DNA from: CBDDBU01 sp965226045
Lineage (GTDB): Bacteria; Pseudomonadota; Alphaproteobacteria; VGEJ01
Assembly (NCBI GenBank): GCA_965226045.1
Contig: CBDDBU010000028.1
Span: 372,001 to 436,000 of the forward strand
Length of the DNA stretch: 64,000 nucleotides
Reading direction: 5' to 3'
Part shown: piece after piece, positions 25,872 to 34,332 of the stretch
How the letters are laid out: the number at the start of each line of letters is the position of its first letter
Numbering within the stretch: position 1 is the stretch's first letter
Translations under genes and position numbers: made by a program
The notes under the pieces: generated by a model
The model's database searches: none
What the model saw: the letters and a program-made list of their open reading frames with translations, nothing else
What the model was told of the DNA's origin: nothing

Positions 25872-26177
25872 ATGACGACGACGGAAGCCGAAAGCGAGAG
25901 CGGCGCGAAAGCAGGCGGCCTGCTGCTCGACAGCCTCGAGATCACCAACTTCCGCACCTTCCGCCACCTCAAGATCAACCGGCTTGGCCGGGTCAACCTG
26001 ATCGTCGGCAAGAATGGCGTTGGCAAGAGCACGGTGTTGGAGGCTATCCATATCTACACCGATGCAGATGCGTTGGCGGCGGTGTGCGACGTTCTGTTTG
26101 TGCGAGATGAGTTCACGCGGAAGATCATGCACACGGGAACTGCGCACGTTAGCGCCCACGACGTGATGTTCAACTAA
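25872..26177 (+). pseudogene. AAA-family (SMC/OLD-like) ATPase, N-terminal remnant
   Basis: The frame encodes LLLDSLEITNFRTFRHLKIN and VNLIVGKNGVGKSTVLEAIH, the standard beginning of AAA_15/OLD-type ATPases with Walker A. About 45 residues after the P-loop the reading frame ends. The expected signature, Walker B and remaining 300 or so residues are missing. The next sequence is the end of a different protein in another frame. I infer one deletion that removed most of the ATPase gene and the front of its partner gene. Confidence 0.72.
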
Positions 26178-26178
26178 C

Positions 26179-26361
26179 CCCGAGCGGCGCTTTCGCGAGG
26201 TACACGACGCCAAGGCCAGAATGCGCACCTGGCTCGCCTGGCAGGAGGAGCCCGGCAAGCCGTTCGGCACCGCGATTACCGCCCGATATCTCGATGCGGA
26301 CGCGCCGCCAGCCAAGGCGCTCGTGGATTGGATGCGGCGATTGTTCATTCCGGACGGGTAG
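26179..26361 (+). pseudogene. DUF3226-like (TOPRIM-like) protein, C-terminal remnant
   Basis: A 61-codon frame open from 26179 reads TWLAWQEEPGKPFGTAITAR and YLDADAP, and ends ALVDWMRRLFIPDG at a TAG at 26359. I recognise this pattern as the C-terminal end of DUF3226/DUF4435-like proteins that are encoded next to AAA_15 ATPases. Such pairs have been linked to phage defence or nucleic-acid processing. No start codon or front part remains, and the frame differs by one from the ATPase fragment just upstream. The assignment is from memory of the pattern and is moderate. Confidence 0.45.
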
Positions 26362-26393
26362 CCGCGCGGCGCGGCACGGGCGCGGACCCCGCG

Positions 26394-27722
26394 TCAAGCG
26401 CGGGGTGACAGGGTGGCGGCGCCGTCGGGCGCGAACAGGGTTTCCATTTCGCGGCGGAGGGCGAGGATCGGCGTCGCGGGGGGCGGTTCGACATCGTCCC
26501 ACCCGACCGCCGTGCCGGCGGCGACCGGTCGCGCGAGGCGGAGGCCGTTGGCCAAGCCGAGCGGCAGGGCGCCTGAGCTAAGCGAGTCGGCGGCCGGCAT
26601 CAGCCGGCCATGGACGGTGTAGCCGCCCTCGCCGTCGAGCGCTTCGCCGGCCACGAGGTCGCGCTTGGCGGTGGCGACGACATCGGCGTGGAAGGCGGCC
26701 GGCGCGCCTGTGGCCTCGCCGCGCAGCGCGACCGAGGCCACGCTGATGCCGAGTTCGAGACCGATCAGGTGGTAGGGCCTATAGAGGCTCGCATAGCGGC
26801 CCGAGGCATCGGTCTTCAAGCCGTACTCCAGGAACGAGCGGCGGGCGTACTCGCTCGGGGCCGCGAAGGTGACGTAGACGCCCCAGCGCAGGTCATGGGC
26901 GAGCGGCGTGCCGTTGCGCGCGAGGCTGGAGATGACCTCGACCGTGCCGGCGCGATCGAGCACACCACCTTCCGACCGCGGGATCAGCTTGGCCGACAGC
27001 TCATCGACCTCGCAGGGCGGAAAGTCGAGGCCGCGGGCCGGCGGTTTGAGGCCGGTGGCGTTGGCGACCGCCGCCATTTCGATCGCCGACTTGGTGCCGT
27101 CGAGGAAGGAGTTGAACATGCGGGCGTTGTAGTCACCGCCCGCCACCATCTCTGGATCGAAGCCGTAGTGTTCCCACACCGTGTCCGGCGTTGAGGCGTG
27201 GTAGTGGGGCAGGTACTTGGTGCCCTTGCCGGCGCAGATCACCTCGAAGCCGCTTGCTCGCGCCCAATCGACCAGCTCACAAATCAGCGCCGGCTGATCG
27301 CCATAGGCGAGCGAGTAGAGGACGCCGGCCTCGCGGGCGCGGCGCGCCAGCAGCGGTCCGACCAGGGCATCGCCCTCGACGGTGACCATCACCACGTGGC
27401 GCCCAGCGGCGAAGGCGGCAAGCGCATGGGCCGCACCAGCCGCCGGGTCGCCGGTCACCTCGACCACGACCTCGACACCGTCGGCGGCGACCAGTGCCGC
27501 CGCGTCATCGGTCGTGGGCACTTCATCGGCCGCCCATCCGGTCCGCTCCAGGGCATCGTGAATACGCTGGTGGGAAAGATCGGCGATGCCTACCAGCTTG
27601 AAGCCGGGAGTCAGGCGCGCCTGGGCCAGGAACATCGTTCCGAACTTGCCCGCGCCGATCAGGCCGACGCCGATAGGCCGGCCCTCGGCGGCGCGCGCGC
27701 TCAGCATTCGTGCGAGATTCAT
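26394..27722 (-). CDS. Homoserine-dehydrogenase-like oxidoreductase with SAF domain (COG4091 type)
   Basis: This 442-residue protein has an N-terminal NAD(P)-binding Rossmann domain (GVGLIGAGKFGTMFLAQ). A central domain shared with homoserine-dehydrogenase-like proteins includes VVVEVTGDPAAGAAHALAAF and VICAGKGTKYLPHYHASTPD. A C-terminal SAF domain is included in GLRLARPVAAGTAVGWDDVE. Members of this group act in sugar-acid and C4-compound catabolism, but the reaction is not firmly known. Its ATG overlaps the stop of the interrupted SDR gene, so it was the last gene of that operon. The IS256-type insertion upstream may have cut it off from its promoter. Confidence 0.82.
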   Translation of the reverse strand: MNLARMLSARAAEGRPIGVGLIGAGKFGTMFLAQARLTPGFKLVGIADLSHQRIHDALERTGWAADEVPTTDDAAALVAADGVEVVVEVTGDPAAGAAHALAAFAAGRHVVMVTVEGDALVGPLLARRAREAGVLYSLAYGDQPALICELVDWARASGFEVICAGKGTKYLPHYHASTPDTVWEHYGFDPEMVAGGDYNARMFNSFLDGTKSAIEMAAVANATGLKPPARGLDFPPCEVDELSAKLIPRSEGGVLDRAGTVEVISSLARNGTPLAHDLRWGVYVTFAAPSEYARRSFLEYGLKTDASGRYASLYRPYHLIGLELGISVASVALRGEATGAPAAFHADVVATAKRDLVAGEALDGEGGYTVHGRLMPAADSLSSGALPLGLANGLRLARPVAAGTAVGWDDVEPPPATPILALRREMETLFAPDGAATLSPRA

Positions 27723-28140
27723 CGCCGACCATGTCCCTCGTTTACTGTCACGCCGTTTTTGCCCTCACGCTGCGGCGCCGAAGCGAGTCCGGTAAGTCGC
27801 TCGCTCACCTCCCATAACCTGAGGGCAAGCTCCACGTCGTGGGACGCGGCCGACGAGTGCGCTTCTTCCGTGCGGTCGAAGTAGCGCCCCGTGACACCCT
27901 CCATCTCCGGCGCGAGCGCGAGTTTGACGACTCCTTCGGCGCCCTTCGCCGAGGATACGAAGAATAGCGACATGGGTGCGATGACCAGGCGCGCCGGCCA
28001 TGGCGTGTTGTTGAAGATGCGAGTCCCGACGAGGCCTGGATGGAGGCAATTAGCGGTAACGCCGCTCGTGCTCAGGCGGCGCGAGAGCTCGTAGGTGAAC
28101 AGGACGTTGGCGAGCTTCGACTGGGCGTAGGCGCGATAGG

Positions 28141-29590
28141 GGAGATGTCCCGGTCGATGTTGAAAAGTTGAGGTAGGTGTCGCTCTCCTGGAGCCGTTAG
28201 GCTCCGGGTGCTGCAAACCCAAGAGGGAGAACGACACCATGGGAAAGAATATCCGTAGTTCCAGTAGCCCGAAAGCCCTTGCCACCTCGTTTCCTATGCC
28301 GCCGCTGGCAGACGCGATGGACGCAGTCCGTCTCAGCGTGGATCGGTTCTGTCTCCTGGCCGGGGTCGAGGCCTTGGCCGAGATGATGGAGGAGGACGCC
28401 ACGACCGTGTGCGGGGCCCGACATCGTCGCCATGGGAACCGTCGGGGTTATCGCTGGGGCCATACGCAGAGCGAGATCGGCTACCACGGCGGCCGCGTGA
28501 AAGTGCAGCGGCCACGGGTTCGCGACCATGCTGGCAAGGAGGTGGGTTTGGAGAGCTGGCAGGTGCTGCGCGACGGCAACCTGTTGCTCGAGTGGGCGCT
28601 CAACCTGATGGTGCTGAACGTGTCGACCCGCAAGTACCACCGCGCGGTCCGTCTGCCCGAGGGCGACCTGGCGAAAGCGCGTGGCGACGGCACCTCGAAG
28701 TCGGCCGTTTCCCGGCGCTTTGTGGCGCTGTCGCGCAAGAAGATGAAGGCCTGGCTTGCCTCGGACCTCTCGGAGCTCGACCTGCTGGTCATCCAGATCG
28801 ACGGTCTGCATGTCGGCGACCATGTCTTGGTGGCGGCGATCGGCGTCGATGGCAACGGCGACAAGCATGTCCTGGCCGTGGTCGAGGGGGCGACGGAGAA
28901 CACTGTCGTCGTCCAGGCCTTGCTCGACAATCTCCTCGCCAGGGGGCTCGATCCGACGCTGCCCCGGCTGTTCATCGTCGATGGCGCGAAGGCGCTCAGC
29001 AAAGCGATCCGCAACACCTTCGGTGTGGCCGCCGCCATCCAGCGCTGCCAGGTCCACAAGGGCCGTAACATCATCGAGCGCCTGCCCCTGCATTTGCATG
29101 CGAGCGTCAAGAAGGCGCTCCGTCAGGCCTGGGACCAGGACGACGCAGACAAGGCCGAACGGCTGCTGCGCAACCTGGCCCGGCGTCTGGAGCATGAGGA
29201 ACCGGGCGTCTCGGGCAGCATCCTGGAGGGGCTGGACGAGATACTCACCGTCATCCGCCTCGGCCTGCCGCACGAACTCCGGCGCTCGCTCGCCTGCACC
29301 AACATCGTCGAGAACGCGCTCGGCACGGTGCGCCAGGTCACCCGCAACGTCAAACGCTGGAGACACGCCGAGATGGCGCTCAGATGGACCGCCGCCGGCC
29401 TGCTGGAGGCCCAGAAAACCTTCCGTCGCCTCAAGGCCTATCGTCAGCTGCCCATCCTCCGAAATGCTCTCCAGGAACACTTGAGAAAGGCTCAGGCCGA
29501 CAGTGCCATTGAAACCATCATGAAGGCAGCATAGCATCATCAACCAGCGACGCCTGCCCCACGAATTTCAACAGAGATAGGGACATCGCC
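28141..29590 (+). mobile_element. IS256-family element, copy A
   Basis: This complete 1450-bp element has imperfect ends (GGAGATGTCCC and the complement of GGCGATGTCCC). It is flanked by the 8-bp duplication GCGATAGG at 28133-28140 and 29591-29598. It interrupts an SDR gene. A second copy of the same length lies at 32621-34070 in the opposite orientation, and a third at 60977-62457. Confidence 0.92.
28239..29534 (+). CDS. IS256-family transposase, copy A
   Basis: This 431-residue mutator-type transposase is intact. The DDE residues are in IQIDGLHVGDHVLVAAIGVD and LFIVDGAKALSKAIR, with the final Glu in LACTNIVENALGTVRQVTR. The conserved IQRCQVHKGRNIIERLP matches the C/H motif of this family. 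The predicted protein has the same sequence as copy B, which indicates recent transposition. Confidence 0.95.
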   Translation: MGKNIRSSSSPKALATSFPMPPLADAMDAVRLSVDRFCLLAGVEALAEMMEEDATTVCGARHRRHGNRRGYRWGHTQSEIGYHGGRVKVQRPRVRDHAGKEVGLESWQVLRDGNLLLEWALNLMVLNVSTRKYHRAVRLPEGDLAKARGDGTSKSAVSRRFVALSRKKMKAWLASDLSELDLLVIQIDGLHVGDHVLVAAIGVDGNGDKHVLAVVEGATENTVVVQALLDNLLARGLDPTLPRLFIVDGAKALSKAIRNTFGVAAAIQRCQVHKGRNIIERLPLHLHASVKKALRQAWDQDDADKAERLLRNLARRLEHEEPGVSGSILEGLDEILTVIRLGLPHELRRSLACTNIVENALGTVRQVTRNVKRWRHAEMALRWTAAGLLEAQKTFRRLKAYRQLPILRNALQEHLRKAQADSAIETIMKAA

Positions 29591-30079
29591 GCGATAGGTC
29601 CGCCATCGCAGTTCGCCGTGCAGGTCGTCGAGACGGATAGCACCGCTCCGGTGGGCGTCCGAGGCGACAGTGACGACGCGCGCGGAAGCGCTCAGCTGGT
29701 TGAGCAACAGGTTGGTCAGCAGAAAGGGCGCGAGGTGATTGACGGCCAAGGTCGTTTCAAGCCCGTCCTCGGTGATCTCGCGGCGGCTGGTGACCAAGCC
29801 CGCGTTGTTGATGAGGACGTCGAGCCGGTCCGTGCGCGGCCGCACTTCCGTGGCGAGTCGTCGCACCTCCGCCTGGGAAGCGAGATCGGCCACCAACAGT
29901 TGGGCCCGGTCCGCGCCGCCGCGCCGCCGCACCTCCGCCAGTACCGCCTCGCCGCGATCACCGTCCCGGCACGCCAGGAGCAATCTCACGCCGCGATCGG
30001 CGAGCTTCAGCGCCGCTGCGCGGCCGATTCCCGAGCTGGCGCCGGTCAGCAAGCAGACTTTGTCGGCCGTTTCCACCGG

Positions 30080-30835
30080 CTACCACGCGGCCCAGCCGGC
30101 ATCGACCATGATGTTGGCGCCATGGACCGAGCGGGCGTCGTCCGAGGCAAGAAACACCGCCGTCCCGGCCATGTCTGCGGCCGGCAGGAAGTCCTCACCG
30201 GTCGGCGTGCGATAGCGCACGCGCTCGCACCACTCGCCGTCGGTGCGCAGGTCCTCGTTCATGGGCGTCATGATGTTGCCAGGCGAGAGCGTGTTGACGT
30301 TGATGCCGAAGCGGGCGAGTTCGAGACACAGCGACTTGGTCAGCATGTTGAGCCCGCCCTTGCTCGCGCAGTAGGGCGCGGAGTTTGGAAAACCGCCGAC
30401 ACCGGCGATCGACGACACATTGATGATCTTGCCGCCGCCCTTGCGCTTGAACTCCGGCACCACGGCCCGGGCGAGAAAGAACGCCGCCTTAAGATTGAGG
30501 TCGAGATGATCGTTCCAGTCGGCCTCGCTGCATTCCTCCAGCGCCTTCGAGCGGATGATCGCGGCGTTGTTCACGAGAATATCGATGGTGCCGAGGGTCG
30601 CCATGACGGCGGCGGCCACGCGGTCTATCTCGGCGACGATTCGAAGATCGGCCTGAAAATGCGCGGCAGCGCCGCCGGCGGCCTCGATTTCAGTGACCAC
30701 CGCGGCGGCCGTTTCGGTATTGGCGCGGTTGACAATCGCGACCCGCGCGCCCTCGGCGGCGAAGCGCTTCGCGATTTCGGCGCCTATACCTTGGGCGCCA
30801 CCCGTGACGAGGGCGACCCGGCCTTTGAGCCTCAT
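30080..30835 (-). CDS. SDR-family NAD(P)-dependent dehydrogenase
   Basis: This 251-residue classical short-chain dehydrogenase is complete. TGGAQGIGAEIAKRFAAEGA is the cofactor loop, ILVNNAAIIRS the NNAG-type motif, and NVSSIAGVGG with YCASKGGL gives the Ser-Tyr-Lys triad. The C-terminal VFLASDDARSVHGANIMVDAG is typical of 3-oxoacyl-reductase/sugar dehydrogenase members. Its stop lies 3 bp before the GTG of the interrupted SDR gene. The operon context with KDPG aldolase suggests oxidation of a sugar or sugar acid. Confidence 0.92.
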   Translation of the reverse strand: MRLKGRVALVTGGAQGIGAEIAKRFAAEGARVAIVNRANTETAAAVVTEIEAAGGAAAHFQADLRIVAEIDRVAAAVMATLGTIDILVNNAAIIRSKALEECSEADWNDHLDLNLKAAFFLARAVVPEFKRKGGGKIINVSSIAGVGGFPNSAPYCASKGGLNMLTKSLCLELARFGINVNTLSPGNIMTPMNEDLRTDGEWCERVRYRTPTGEDFLPAADMAGTAVFLASDDARSVHGANIMVDAGWAAW

Positions 30836-30850
30836 GGCGAACTCTTCGCG

Positions 30851-31129
30851 TCAGACGAGCGCGCAGGCGCCATCGAAGTCCTCCTTGGCGAACGCCGGCA
30901 TCGTTCTGGTCCGCGCAATTCCTTCCTTGGCCATCCAGATGGAGTAGGCCAGCACCGCTTGGGGATCGTCGCATTCGACGATCTCGATGAAGTCGAACTC
31001 GCCCTGAGTGTAGTAGAGGGCCTCGATCGTGATCCCCAACTCAGCGAGCTTGGGTGCGACGATCTTCCAGCGCTCTTCGGTGCGGGTGGCCCACATCGGA
31101 TCCATCGTGCCGTAGTAGACGTACTTCAT
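30851..31129 (-). CDS. Small conserved protein, ferredoxin-like fold suspected
   Basis: This 92-residue soluble protein begins MKYVYYGTMDPMWATRTEER and contains FDFIEIVECDDPQAVLAYSI. The alternating strand/helix pattern is like GYD or Dabb-type alpha/beta barrel proteins, but I cannot assign a family firmly. The start at 31129 overlaps the end of the aldolase gene by four bases, so it is translationally coupled to it. In-frame codons further upstream overlap the aldolase gene and are rejected. Confidence 0.7.
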   Translation of the reverse strand: MKYVYYGTMDPMWATRTEERWKIVAPKLAELGITIEALYYTQGEFDFIEIVECDDPQAVLAYSIWMAKEGIARTRTMPAFAKEDFDGACALV

Positions 31130-31746
31130 GATTGTTCTCCGCTGATGGGTTGTTTGGCGCGCGCGACCGTGGCGGCCGCCAGCTCCGTGATGTCCGCCCA
31201 GGCACGGGCGGCGATGAGATGCGCGGGCGCTACCCACGAGCCGCCGACGGCCGCCACGTTTGGGAGCGCCAGATAGTCGCAAAAATTGTCCGAACCGAGC
31301 CCACCCGTGGGACAGAACCGAACCGACGGAAAAGGGCCGCTGAATGCCTTTAGGGCGGCGACGCCGCCGGCCGGCTCGGCCGGAAAGAATTTTAGGGTCC
31401 GCAGGTCGAGATCGAGGCCGCGCATGATCTCGCTCGCGGTGGCGACGCCTGGCAAATAGGGCACGCCCGCGTTGGCGCAGACGGCGGCCACCGAGTCACT
31501 GAGACCAGGGCTGACGATGAAGCGGGCGCCGGCGTCGATGGCGACATGCGCCGGCGGCGCGGCGGTCACCGTGCCGGCGTCGACAGCGTCGGGTGTGCGG
31601 AGCGTGATCTCAATCGCCGCCAGGCCGCCATCGCGCAGTGCCCGCGCGAGCGGCACGGCATCCTCGGTGCGGGCGATGGTCAAGACCGGGACGACCGGGC
31701 CCCGCCCCAATATCGAATCAATCGCGAGCGCGTCGCCGTTCGCCAT
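31126..31746 (-). CDS. KDPG/KHG aldolase-like protein with an internal deletion
   Basis: This 206-residue member of the 2-dehydro-3-deoxy-phosphogluconate aldolase family cleaves KDPG-type oxo acids to pyruvate and an aldehyde. PVVPVLTIAR, the catalytic Glu/Arg motif EITLRT, FIVSPGLS and the Schiff-base lysine region LKFFPAE are present. However, between TPDAVD and AGTVT about 15 residues normally forming helix 2 and strand 3 (the AIRAI...EAIVG segment) are absent in frame. That would remove a barrel element, so activity is doubtful. The divergent KDG kinase gene starts 66 bp away and is itself broken. Confidence 0.75.
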   Translation of the reverse strand: MANGDALAIDSILGRGPVVPVLTIARTEDAVPLARALRDGGLAAIEITLRTPDAVDAGTVTAAPPAHVAIDAGARFIVSPGLSDSVAAVCANAGVPYLPGVATASEIMRGLDLDLRTLKFFPAEPAGGVAALKAFSGPFPSVRFCPTGGLGSDNFCDYLALPNVAAVGGSWVAPAHLIAARAWADITELAAATVARAKQPISGEQS

Positions 31747-32620
31747 TCTCCTCGCCACGCCCGGTTGCTATCGTGCGACACCGTATCACAACGAGCCAAG
31801 GCCCCGCGCGCCATGAAACACATCGCCACCATCGGCGAGTGCATGATCGAGCTCTACGAGGAGGCGCCAGGCCGTATGGTCCAGGGCTTCGGCGGCGATA
31901 CCTTGAACGCCGGAGTCTATCTCGCCCGATCGACCCGACAGAGTGACGTGCAGTCGACTATGTCAGCGCGCTTGGCGACGACCCGTTCAGTGACGCCATG
32001 GTGTTGGCGTGGCGCGACGAAGGCCTCGGCACCGACCTGGTGCGCCGGATCGAGGGACGCCTGCCGGGGCTATAAATCATCCGCACCGACCGGCGCGGCG
32101 AGAGGACTTTCTACTACTGGCGGCGCGAGGCCCCGGCCCGGAATCTGTGGCGGGGGCCGCGAGGCGACGCTGCTATCGAGCGATTGGCGTCCTACGATCT
32201 TCTCTACCTCACCGGGATCAGTCTGGCGATCCTCGACGGTGAGGGGCCCGATCGGACCTTCGCCCTGCTCGACGACGCGCGGTCGGCGGGCGGCCGAGTC
32301 GCGTTCGACAACAATTATCGCCCGGCGCTGTGGCGCGATCAGGACGAGGCCCGCGCGGTGTTGAGCGCAACCTGGCCGCGCACCGACATCGACCTGCCAA
32401 GCGTTGCCGATGCCGCTCTGTTGTTCGGCGATGTAGATGCGGCCACGACCGCGCGGCGGCTACACGAGCAGGGGGTTCACGAGGTCGTCGTCAAACAAGG
32501 CGCGGCGGCCGCAGTGGTCTCCCTCGATGGCGCCATGACCGAGGTCCCAGCCACTCCGGTCGACACCTCGGGGGCCGGAGATTCCTTCAACGCGGCCTAT
32601 CTGGCCGCGCGTCTCGCGGG

Positions 32621-34070
32621 GGCGATGTCCCTATCTCTGTTGAAATTCGTGGGGCAGGCGTCGCTGGTTGATGATGCTATGCTGCCTTCATGATGGTTTC
32701 AATGGCACTGTCGGCCTGAGCCTTTCTCAAGTGTTCCTGGAGAGCATTTCGGAGGATGGGCAGCTGACGATAGGCCTTGAGGCGACGGAAGGTTTTCTGG
32801 GCCTCCAGCAGGCCGGCGGCGGTCCATCTGAGCGCCATCTCGGCGTGTCTCCAGCGTTTGACGTTGCGGGTGACCTGGCGCACCGTGCCGAGCGCGTTCT
32901 CGACGATGTTGGTGCAGGCGAGCGAGCGCCGGAGTTCGTGCGGCAGGCCGAGGCGGATGACGGTGAGTATCTCGTCCAGCCCCTCCAGGATGCTGCCCGA
33001 GACGCCCGGTTCCTCATGCTCCAGACGCCGGGCCAGGTTGCGCAGCAGCCGTTCGGCCTTGTCTGCGTCGTCCTGGTCCCAGGCCTGACGGAGCGCCTTC
33101 TTGACGCTCGCATGCAAATGCAGGGGCAGGCGCTCGATGATGTTACGGCCCTTGTGGACCTGGCAGCGCTGGATGGCGGCGGCCACACCGAAGGTGTTGC
33201 GGATCGCTTTGCTGAGCGCCTTCGCGCCATCGACGATGAACAGCCGGGGCAGCGTCGGATCGAGCCCCCTGGCGAGGAGATTGTCGAGCAAGGCCTGGAC
33301 GACGACAGTGTTCTCCGTCGCCCCCTCGACCACGGCCAGGACATGCTTGTCGCCGTTGCCATCGACGCCGATCGCCGCCACCAAGACATGGTCGCCGACA
33401 TGCAGACCGTCGATCTGGATGACCAGCAGGTCGAGCTCCGAGAGGTCCGAGGCAAGCCAGGCCTTCATCTTCTTGCGCGACAGCGCCACAAAGCGCCGGG
33501 AAACGGCCGACTTCGAGGTGCCGTCGCCACGCGCTTTCGCCAGGTCGCCCTCGGGCAGACGGACCGCGCGGTGGTACTTGCGGGTCGACACGTTCAGCAC
33601 CATCAGGTTGAGCGCCCACTCGAGCAACAGGTTGCCGTCGCGCAGCACCTGCCAGCTCTCCAAACCCACCTCCTTGCCAGCATGGTCGCGAACCCGTGGC
33701 CGCTGCACTTTCACGCGGCCGCCGTGGTAGCCGATCTCGCTCTGCGTATGGCCCCAGCGATAACCCCGACGGTTCCCATGGCGACGATGTCGGGCCCCGC
33801 ACACGGTCGTGGCGTCCTCCTCCATCATCTCGGCCAAGGCCTCGACCCCGGCCAGGAGACAGAACCGATCCACGCTGAGACGGACTGCGTCCATCGCGTC
33901 TGCCAGCGGCGGCATAGGAAACGAGGTGGCAAGGGCTTTCGGGCTACTGGAACTACGGATATTCTTTCCCATGGTGTCGTTCTCCCTCTTGGGTTTGCAG
34001 CACCCGGAGCCTAACGGCTCCAGGAGAGCGACACCTACCTCAACTTTTCAACATCGACCGGGACATCTCC
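32621..34070 (-). mobile_element. IS256-family element, copy B
   Basis: This complete 1450-bp element is the same length as copy A and inverted relative to it. It is flanked by the 8-bp duplication CTCGCGGG at 32613-32620 and 34071-34078. It splits the KDG kinase pseudogene near its C-terminal ATP-binding motif. Confidence 0.92.
32677..33972 (-). CDS. IS256-family transposase, copy B
   Basis: This 431-residue intact mutator-type transposase has the same predicted sequence as copy A, with the same DDE regions (IQIDGLHVGD, FIVDGAKAL, TNIVENALGTV). Because the two copies are so alike and inverted 3 kb apart, they are substrates for homologous inversion of the segment between them. Confidence 0.95.
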   Translation of the reverse strand: MGKNIRSSSSPKALATSFPMPPLADAMDAVRLSVDRFCLLAGVEALAEMMEEDATTVCGARHRRHGNRRGYRWGHTQSEIGYHGGRVKVQRPRVRDHAGKEVGLESWQVLRDGNLLLEWALNLMVLNVSTRKYHRAVRLPEGDLAKARGDGTSKSAVSRRFVALSRKKMKAWLASDLSELDLLVIQIDGLHVGDHVLVAAIGVDGNGDKHVLAVVEGATENTVVVQALLDNLLARGLDPTLPRLFIVDGAKALSKAIRNTFGVAAAIQRCQVHKGRNIIERLPLHLHASVKKALRQAWDQDDADKAERLLRNLARRLEHEEPGVSGSILEGLDEILTVIRLGLPHELRRSLACTNIVENALGTVRQVTRNVKRWRHAEMALRWTAAGLLEAQKTFRRLKAYRQLPILRNALQEHLRKAQADSAIETIMKAA

Positions 34071-34332
34071 CTCGCGGGCGCTAGCCCCGTGGCGGCGGCC
34101 GGCGCCAGCCACGCGCTCGCCAGCATCGTGGTCCAGCACCGGGGCACGATCATCCCCCGCGTCGCGATGCCGGCGTGCTCGTGTTGAGCGGCGATCGGCC
34201 GGCGCGGCGGCGAGGCCGTTCAGATCAGGCCCGTCGACCAGTTTTCGCATTTGCCCTGATGCCAGCTATTCAGCCGACGTAGGGGAATCTTAAGTCAGTT
34301 CGGTTGCAACGGTAGTGTGCCGTCGTGCCAGA

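Larger units (their letters stand above)
27719..30076 (-). pseudogene. SDR oxidoreductase interrupted by an IS256-type element
   Basis: The N-terminal part (30076 to 29591, GTG start) reads LLTGASSGIGRAAALKLADR, LINNAGLVTS and ASDAHRSGAIRLDDLHGELR. The C-terminal part (28132 to 27719) reads AYAQSKLANVLFTYELSRRL and LHPGLVGTRIF. Removing the IS and one copy of the 8-bp target duplication gives exactly 300 codons in frame, with the catalytic YxxxK (YAQSK) restored at the junction. So the gene was intact until the insertion. The product would be a retinol-dehydrogenase-like SDR of 299 residues. Its neighbours are another SDR gene upstream and the COG4091 gene downstream. Confidence 0.85.
31813..34187 (+). 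pseudogene. 2-dehydro-3-deoxygluconokinase (PfkB family), multiply disrupted
   Basis: The gene starts MKHIATIGECMIELYEEAPG with GGDTLNAGVYLAR, the KDG kinase N-terminus. A frameshift near 31950 is followed by VDYVSALGDDPFSDAMVLAW. A TAA in LPGL*IIRTDRRGERTFYYW (near 32070) is a nonsense change. The ATP/active-site motif DTSGAGDSFNAAYLAARLAG is then interrupted by the IS256 copy at 32621-34070. The end resumes as RLAGASPVAAAGASHALAS and GTIIPRVAMP. Thus three independent lesions have inactivated it. KDG kinase feeds KDPG to the aldolase encoded divergently. Confidence 0.85.

Noticed and set aside
29591..32620. Composite transposon formed by IS256 copies A and B
   Set aside because: Each copy has its own target duplication on both sides and interrupts a resident gene, so they inserted separately and did not carry the segment in.
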